Source: Taudactylus pleione (Eukaryota > Chordata > Amphibia > Anura > Myobatrachidae). Taken from it: a stretch of DNA of 64,000 nt. The notes below the pieces were generated by a model, which saw nothing but the letters and a program-made list of their open reading frames with translations, had not been told where the DNA came from and did no database searches. Positions 57,823 through 64,000 of this stretch are shown piece by piece. Every line of letters begins with the position of its first letter. Position 1 is the stretch's first letter. The stretch lies in contig JAUIMM010000694.1 of the NCBI GenBank assembly GCA_031769625.1, positions 4,052,501-4,116,500 of the forward strand, read 5' to 3'. The position numbers were made by a program, and so were the translations under genes.

Positions 57823-59190
57823 CAGCTTCCAGTGTCCTGCCCCTAATAAGTACATCTACATCTGACTCAGCTTCCAGTGTCCTGCCCGTAATAAGTACAT
57901 CTGCATCTGATCCAGCTTCCAGTGTCCTGCCCGTAATAAGTGCATCTACATCTGACTCAGCTTCCAGTGTCCTGCCCGTAATAAGTACATCTACATCTGA
58001 CTCAGCTTCCAGTGTCCTGCCCATAAAAAGTGCATCTACATCTGACTCAGCTTCCAGTGTCCTGCCCGTAATAAGTACATCTACATCTGACTCAGCTTCC
58101 AGTGTCCTGCCCGTAATAAGTACATCTACATCTGACTCAGCTTCCAGTGTCCTGCCCGTAATAAGTACATCTACATCTGACTCAGCTTCCAGTGTCCTGC
58201 CCGTAATAAGTACATCTACTTCTGACTCAGCTTCCAGTGTCCTGCCCGTAATAAGTGCATCTACATCTGACTCAGCTTCCAGTGTCCTGCCCGTAATAAG
58301 TGCATCTACATCTGACTCAGCTTCCAGTGTCCTGCCCGTAATAAGTGCATCTACATCTGACTCAGCTTCCAGTGTCCTGCCCGTAATATGTACATCTACT
58401 TCTGACTCAGCTTCCAGTGTCCTGCCCGTAATAAGTACATCTACTTCTGACTCAGCTTCCAGTGTCCTGCCCGTAATAAGTACATCTACTTCTGACTCAG
58501 CTTCCAGTGTCCTGCCCGTAATAAGTACATCTACTTCTGACTCAGCTTCCAGTGTCCTGCCCGTAATAACTACATCTACATCTGACTCAGCTTCCAGTGT
58601 CCTGCCCGTAATAAGTACATCTACATCTGACTCAGCTTCCAGTGTCCTGCCCGTAATAAGTACATCTACATCTGACTCAGCTTCCAGTGTCCTGCCCGTA
58701 ATAAGTACATCTACTTCTGACTCAGCTTCCAGTGTCCTGCCTGTAATAAGTACATCTACATCTGACTCAGCTTCCAGTGTCCTGCCCGTAATAAGTACAT
58801 CTACATCTGACTCAGCTTCCAGTGTCCTGCCCGTAATAAGTACATCTACATCTGACTCAGCTTCCAGTGTCCTGCCCGTAATAAGTACATCTACATCTGA
58901 CTCAGCTTCCAGTGTCCTGCCCGTAATAAGTACATCTACTTCTGACTCAGCTTCCAGTGTCCTGCCCGTAATAAGTACATCTACATCTGACTCAGCTTCC
59001 AGTGTCCTGCTCGTAATAAGTACATCTACATCTGACTCAGCTTCCAGTGTCCTGCCCGTAATAAGTACATCTACATCTGACTCAGCTTCCAGTGTCCTGC
59101 CCGTAATAAGTACATCTACATCTGACTCAGCTTCCAGTGTCCTGCCCGTAATAAGTACATCTACATCTGACTCAGCTTCCAGTGTCCTGC
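57823..59190. repeat. 45-bp minisatellite, 31 copies
   Basis: CTTCCAGTGTCCTGCCCGTA recurs every 45 bp from 57826 to 59176. As 45 is divisible by three and the unit lacks stops in one frame on each strand, a 493-codon plus frame without ATG (57729-59207) and a matching minus frame remain open. The plus frame reads ASSVLPVISTSTSDS and the minus frame GRTLEAESDVDVLIT. Confidence 0.97.
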
Positions 59191-59238
59191 ATTCTAGTGA
59201 CTACTGACTCTAACACCAGCTACCACATACTGTATAAA

Positions 59239-59386
59239 ATGATATGTGGCATGCCTATATTCTGTGTGTGACTGCGGGTGTATCTGCAAGCAAAATGCTA
59301 CGTTACAGTGTCAGGGTCAGCTGTAACGTAGCATTTCACATGCTGATACACCCACAGAATATACATCAGGCATGCCGCATATCATT
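59239..59386. mobile_element. Hairpin MITE
   Basis: TGATATGTGGCATGCCT ... AAATGCTACGTTACAG mirrors CTGTAACGTAGCATTT ... AGGCATGCCGCATATCA, with arms of about 65 bp. Confidence 0.75.
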
Positions 59387-59774
59387 TTAATCAGCAGAAG
59401 CTGCTGGTGTGTCCTATTCACATCACTCTGTGAATAAGACACATTTGAAGGTAAAAAGTCACACGTAAAGATGCTCAGCGATACCGAGTCATTCCACGGC
59501 ATGGCGCGACTAGAAGGGCTGTTTAACACGCAAGGAAGTAAGATATATACGTGGACACATCTGGATGTATGCACCAGCATGTAGTGGTACACTGGCTGAA
59601 ATAGGTGCAGAGTGCAAAACAGCCCAGACGGTAGATGCTTGGGTTGAATGCAGGCAGAATGGATGCAGGCACTGGCGTCCCAAGGGGGGCGCGGACCGCA
59701 CAAGGGTGTCGCCAGCCAAGGGGTGACACCAAAGTGCTGGCTCCCCCTCAGTGACAGGTAATTGCCGGAGGAGG
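59387..59774. other. Spacer with a short hAT-end-like fragment
   Basis: CACTGGCGTCCCAAGGGGGG near 59669, followed by GGGGTGACACCAAAG near 59730, resembles the end region of the element at 43851. It may be an old fragment. The 155-codon minus frame 59317-59784 is not recognised. Confidence 0.35.
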
Positions 59775-60168
59775 CTGCGTCCACAGAGAAACAGTGTTTG
59801 AGCGGCTCACCTGATGATGCAATAAAGGTGCTTCAGCCGCGTCTCAATCCCAGCCTCTACTCCGACTACCAGCAAACGTCCTCCGGGGTCGCTGAAATCC
59901 ACGTCCCAGCTGCTGAACACCACCACCTTCCAGGACACATTGGGACTCATTCAAACACATTGGTGAGCCGCTCATACACTGTTTCTCCCTGGACGCAGCC
60001 TCCTCCGACAATAACCTGGCTTTACTTACCTGGAAATAGACATTATTTCACCTATCTAAGCGGAGCTGTACATTACATGCCTCCCAGGATTCCTAATAAC
60101 ATGGAGCCGTCAATTTGATACTGTTAGATTATACTTTATTATTAGTAAAGATTTATAAATAATTATAG
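59775..60168. repeat. Interspersed hairpin repeat, copy 2
   Basis: From GAGGCTGCGTCCACAGAGAA to AATAATTATAGCAGTG, closely matching 53630-53995 (for example ATGATGCAATAAAGGTGCTT and CTGAACACCACCACCTTCCA). It ends in a G-run. The left arm seen in copy 1 is shortened here. Confidence 0.85.
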
Positions 60169-60479
60169 CAGTGTGGGGGGGGGGGTTCGGGCCGCGAGGC
60201 CACAAGCACTTATACACAGGTAGCTGGGGTTAGAGTCAGTTTGCACTAGAAGATGTATATGCACTTGAAAGCGCAGGATACTGGAAGCTGAATCAGATAC
60301 AGATCCAGGGCACTGTTCTCAGTGTTGTTCTGGCAATAAGCTGGACTCAGAATAGGATGGGCATATGATCTTCAACAAAGATAAAATTTCATACAGTATC
60401 TGTGTTTGATTTGCATTACACAGGCTCCTAGCAACTTGGGTATTTCTTAGCTACACATCACTGACATTTATCGTATTAT
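60169..60479. other. Non-coding spacer
   Basis: It begins with a run of about 13 G; nothing else recognised. Confidence 0.35.
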
Positions 60480-60497
60480 GGGTTTGATTCAGCAGTG

Positions 60498-60557
60498 CAT
60501 ATAATCGGGAATATACGTTCAGCAGTGCACTGCTGAACGTATATTCCCGATTATATG
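60498..60557. repeat. 60-bp perfect palindrome without loop
   Basis: CATATAATCGGGAATATACG runs to the centre GTGCAC and is followed by its exact mirror ending CGATTATATG. There are no mismatches and no spacer. Confidence 0.95.
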
Positions 60558-60638
60558 AGTGTGCCTGATGGGTCCTGCTCAATCGCACGCAAGCCCTTCA
60601 ATGCCTCTACCTGATTGAACAGACAGAGGCATTTAAGG

Positions 60639-61823
60639 CAGTGGCGTAACTAGGGCAGGGCGAGCGGGGTTCGTGCCCTGGGCGCCGTTGGACCGGCGGT
60701 GCGGGGGGGCGCCGCCGGCCACGGTACCGGCCCGCCCGCCCTAGATAGCCAGTGTAGCGCCGACCGCAATGAGTGCGGTCAGCGCTACACATTTGCACAG
60801 GACCGGCGCTAGGCTTCCAGCACCGGTCCTGTGCTGCACGCCTGAGCCCGTTCCCTCCCCCTGAACGCTTGCCCAATAGCGCCAGGAGGCGGGCTCAGGC
60901 TGTGCATAACACACGCATCGCCGTGTTTATTTTTAAACCTATCTGCTCAACGGGGGAGGGGTTGGCTACTACTGGGGGGGACCTATACTGGGGGTGCCAT
61001 TGGGAGGACCTATACTGGGGGGGGGCTACTCTACTGGGGACTACTACTTGGGGGGGGACTACCACTGGGGCATTCTAAAAGGGGCCTAGTATTACTAGAG
61101 GCACTGCACTTGGGGGACCACTACTGGGGGCAATAATAGGAAGGGCCACTACAGGGACCACTGGATAGGGGGGATCACTACTGGGAGCCTACATCAGGGG
61201 GACCACTACTGGGGGCACTGCATGGGAGGGGGGGACACTACGGCTGGGGGCACTATATAAGGGGCTTACTGCTAGGGGCACTGCGGGGACCACTACAGGG
61301 GGCACTAGATAGGAGGGATCACTACAGGGTGCCTGCATAAGGGGACCACTACTGGAAAAACTGCATGGGGGGGACTACTGCTGGGGGTACTATATAAAAG
61401 GGCACTGCATAAGGGATACCGCTACTGGGCGCACTGCATTGTGGGGACTGCTACTGGGGGCACTACATAAGGGGGAACACTACGTGGGGCACTGCATTTG
61501 GGGGGGCCACTACTGGGGGTACTGAGTAAGGGGAACTAATTGGGGGCTGTATAAGAGGGACCACTACTGGGGATACTGTATAAGGGGCACTACTATGGGC
61601 CTGCATGAGAGGGACCACAACTGCATACTGGGGGTACTGTATAAGGGGTACTACTGGGGTTAAGGTGCATATGGATAGGAATGTTCAGTTTGAAAATAAA
61701 GGGGTGTGATGTTGACACGCCCCATTTTTAAGTGACCACGCCCATTTTTTGTCGCGCGCACATGGGGGGGGGGCTCCCTTTTCAAATTTGCCCTGGACTC
61801 CAAATACCCTAGTTACGCCACTG
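60639..61823. mobile_element. hAT-like element, exact 8-bp TSD ATTTAAGG
   Basis: CAGTGGCGTAACTAGGG at the left mirrors CCCTAGTTACGCCACTG at the right (perfect 17 bp). ATTTAAGG flanks both sides (60631-60638, 61824-61831). The interior at about 60955-61660 is a degenerate G-rich repeat of roughly 30-40 bp built on ACTACTGGGGG and CACTGCATAAGGGG. No transposase. Confidence 0.95.
60955..61660. repeat. Degenerate G-rich tandem repeat inside the hAT element
   Basis: The motifs ACTACTGGGGG, CACTGCAT and TATAAGGGG alternate for about 700 bp with poor periodicity. Confidence 0.75.
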
Positions 61824-62155
61824 ATTTAAGGGGCAGTGTGGGGGCAGCCGGTGTACCCGGAAATGGGGTGTTTCCACCCCGTTTTCCAGGAGAAGCCAGC
61901 CCAGGACTGTGTGGACTATGTCAGTCTTCTTGGCTCACAAGCCAGCCAGCCTGAGTAAGCTGAGGCTTTCTTAGCTGTCCGGTGCCATCCACCATTGCGA
62001 CCACCGGCCACCGATGGTTGCGATGGTTATCCCAGCCTGTGACCTGCATCACAGTGCTGGGATTGCAAATGCAGCCGGAGGTGTCATACATCTCCTGCTG
62101 CATTTGCATTATTGCAAGGATCGCATGCCTGCGTGCACTAAATCATTAATTTTAC

Positions 62156-63158
62156 AGCCTGCGTGTATACATTATATATCTATAGCCTGCATGCATACAT
62201 CATATATATATCGCCTGCGTGTATACATCATATATCTATAGCCTGCATGCATACATCATATATCTATAGCCTGCGTGCATACATCATATATCTAAAGCCT
62301 GCATGCATACATCATATATCTATAGCCTGCGTGCCTACATCATATATCTATAGCCTGCGTGTATACATTATATATCTATAGCCTATGTGTATACATGCTA
62401 TATCTAAAGCCTGCGTGTATACATCATATATCTATAGCCTGCATGTATACATCATATATCTGTATCCTGCGTGCATACATCATATATCTATAGCCTGCGT
62501 GTATACATCATATATCTATAGCCTGCGTGTATACATCATATATCTATAGCCTACGTGTATACATCCTATATCTATTCTAAAGCCTGCGTGTACACATCAT
62601 ATATCTATAGCCTGCGTGCATACATCATATATCTATAGCCTGTGTGCATACATCATATATCTATAGCCTGCATGTATACATCATATATCTGTATCCTGCG
62701 TGCATACATCATATATCTATAGCCTGCGTGTATACATCATATATCTATAGCCTGCGTGTATACATCATATATCTATAGCCTACGTGTATACATCCTATAT
62801 CTATTCTAAAGCCTGCGTGTACACATCATATATCTATAGCCTGCGTGCATACATCATATATCTATAGCCTGCATGCATACATCATATATCTATAGCCTGT
62901 GTGTATACATCATATATCTATAGCCTGCGTGCCTACATCATATATCTATAGCCTGCATGCATACATCATATATCTATAGCCTGCGTGTATACATCATATA
63001 TCTATAGCCTGCGTGTATACATCATATAGCTATAGCCTGCGTGCATACATCATATATCTATAGCCTGCGTGTATACATCATATATCTATAGCCAGCGTGC
63101 ATACATCATATATCTATAGCCTGCGTGCCTACATCATATATCTATAGCCTGCGTGCAG
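62156..63158. repeat. 28-bp minisatellite, about 36 copies
   Basis: The unit is GCCTGCGTGTATACATCATA + TATCTATA. Markers CTGTATCCTGC and CTATTCTAAAG recur with a 229-bp shift, showing an internal block duplication. The unit is the reverse complement of the array at 41291-42053. Confidence 0.97.
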
Positions 63159-63194
63159 CTTTGCAATTGCGATCCTTGCTGAATCAGCCCCTAT

Positions 63195-64000
63195 GTATCA
63201 GTTCTGTACTGTGTTTGTTAACTTTTTTGCCCTCGCAGTCAAGCCACACCTCCAATCGTATTCCTGGCATATCGGCTCTTGGTACTTATATGGGGGGGAG
63301 CCGCATTTGCTGCCTGTGCAGAGTTTTCTGCATTTCGCATCTTGGGGTAACTAAGAATAGGTCGCAAAATGTGACTTTTTTCTCTGGCCCCATTTCACAT
63401 TTGCATGAGGTCTTTGATGAGCAATAAGTGACCAGCAATGAGGGACAAGAAATGCGTACTAGTGCGTGACAAGACAAGTGACGATTAATGGTACATGACA
63501 AGTGATGAAGGATGAGCGATAACTAATGAGAAATTCCCAAGAATTCAGAATGATGAGTGATACATGATGTTGTATAATTTACTGCAACATATATTATACA
63601 TTTAGTCTCCGGAATTGAATACGGAGGAAACTTTTCGCATGGCGAAATGTTGTCACTCGTGATACTTTATCGCTGAAAACATTTTTTCGCTGCTAATTGA
63701 ATACGGCCCTATATGTTGGAAAATGGAAGGATCCGAAAAAAAGAATAATTTTTCAATCATAAACATGTATATATTGGCAATGTTAGGGGCCACGCAGGAC
63801 CCCATAGCACAGCCCGATAATTGTCTTTAGATCTTTCCATCGAATAAAAAATTATTCAGTTTGAGTGTAAGTTCAAACAGGCGGGGATAGAAATCCATTG
63901 GGGGCCTGTATAATTCGGGTTATCTCTCACAAAGGTATGTATGTATATATGTGAAATCAAATAAGCAACAAAAAAAACAATTCCTACAAATGTATCTCTA
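63195..64000. other. Non-coding stretch
   Basis: GGAATTGAATACGG near 63612 and AATTGAATACGGCCCT near 63696 look like parts of a further MITE. No coding frame recognised. Confidence 0.35.

Larger units (their letters stand above)
60480..63191 (+). mobile_element. GGGCCTGATTCAG-family MITE carrying a hAT element and the 28-bp array, TSD TAT
   Basis: GGGTTTGATTCAG ... CTGAATCAGCCCC, flanked by TAT (60477-60479, 63192-63194). It holds a 60-bp perfect palindrome next to its left end, a nested hAT-like element (60639-61823) and a 28-bp minisatellite. Its right end and array match the truncated copy at 41257-42055. Confidence 0.8.

Overview
This 64 kb window reads as non-coding DNA from a large, repeat-rich vertebrate genome, most likely an anuran amphibian. 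That assignment is an inference. It rests on a tRNA-headed SINE, a tyrosine-recombinase (DIRS/Ngaro-type) retrotransposon with an SGNH-hydrolase tail, hAT and Tc1 remnants, and dozens of palindromic MITEs together with long minisatellites. There is no operon structure, rRNA or CRISPR array. No complete host gene can be supported; one possible host exon lies at 49119-49225 on the minus strand.

Layout. 1-7.4 kb: a hAT-like element carrying a 95-bp minisatellite, then a 2.05 kb element with 12-bp inverted ends. 7.4-14.1 kb: a decayed DIRS/Ngaro element on the plus strand (ORF1-like, RT, RNase H, tyrosine recombinase, SGNH domain) broken by a MITE, a 0.9 kb insertion and a SINE that itself holds a hAT-like MITE. 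14.6-17.9 kb: a TATC microsatellite and nested MITEs. 18.4-26.7 kb: a 2.45 kb foldback element, a 4.0 kb hAT element with an exact 8-bp target duplication and a transposase remnant, and two half copies of the foldback family. 26.7-31.3 kb: a Tc1 remnant, a 21-bp array and a 148-bp array with 444-bp higher-order structure. 32-39.8 kb: nested MITEs and a 62-bp minisatellite of about 66 copies. 41-50.6 kb: a 28-bp array, more MITEs, two hAT-like insertions or hairpins, a 52-bp array of about 34 copies and the candidate exon. 50.6-64 kb: 49-, 40-, 27-, 31-, 45- and 28-bp arrays and further nested MITEs.

Two patterns run through the window. First, at least eleven MITEs with quite different interiors share a 13-bp end close to GGGCCTGATTCAG, and most have a matching 3-bp target duplication (AGA, AAA, ATC, TCG, TCT, TAA, TTT, TAA, TAT). 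This points to one PIF/Harbinger-like machinery mobilising many unrelated cargoes. Second, most long minisatellites sit inside transposon boundaries. The same 28-bp unit occurs in opposite orientation at 41.3 and 62.2 kb, each time joined to the same MITE end, so the tandem repeat seems to travel with the element. Most open frames here are by-products of these repeats.
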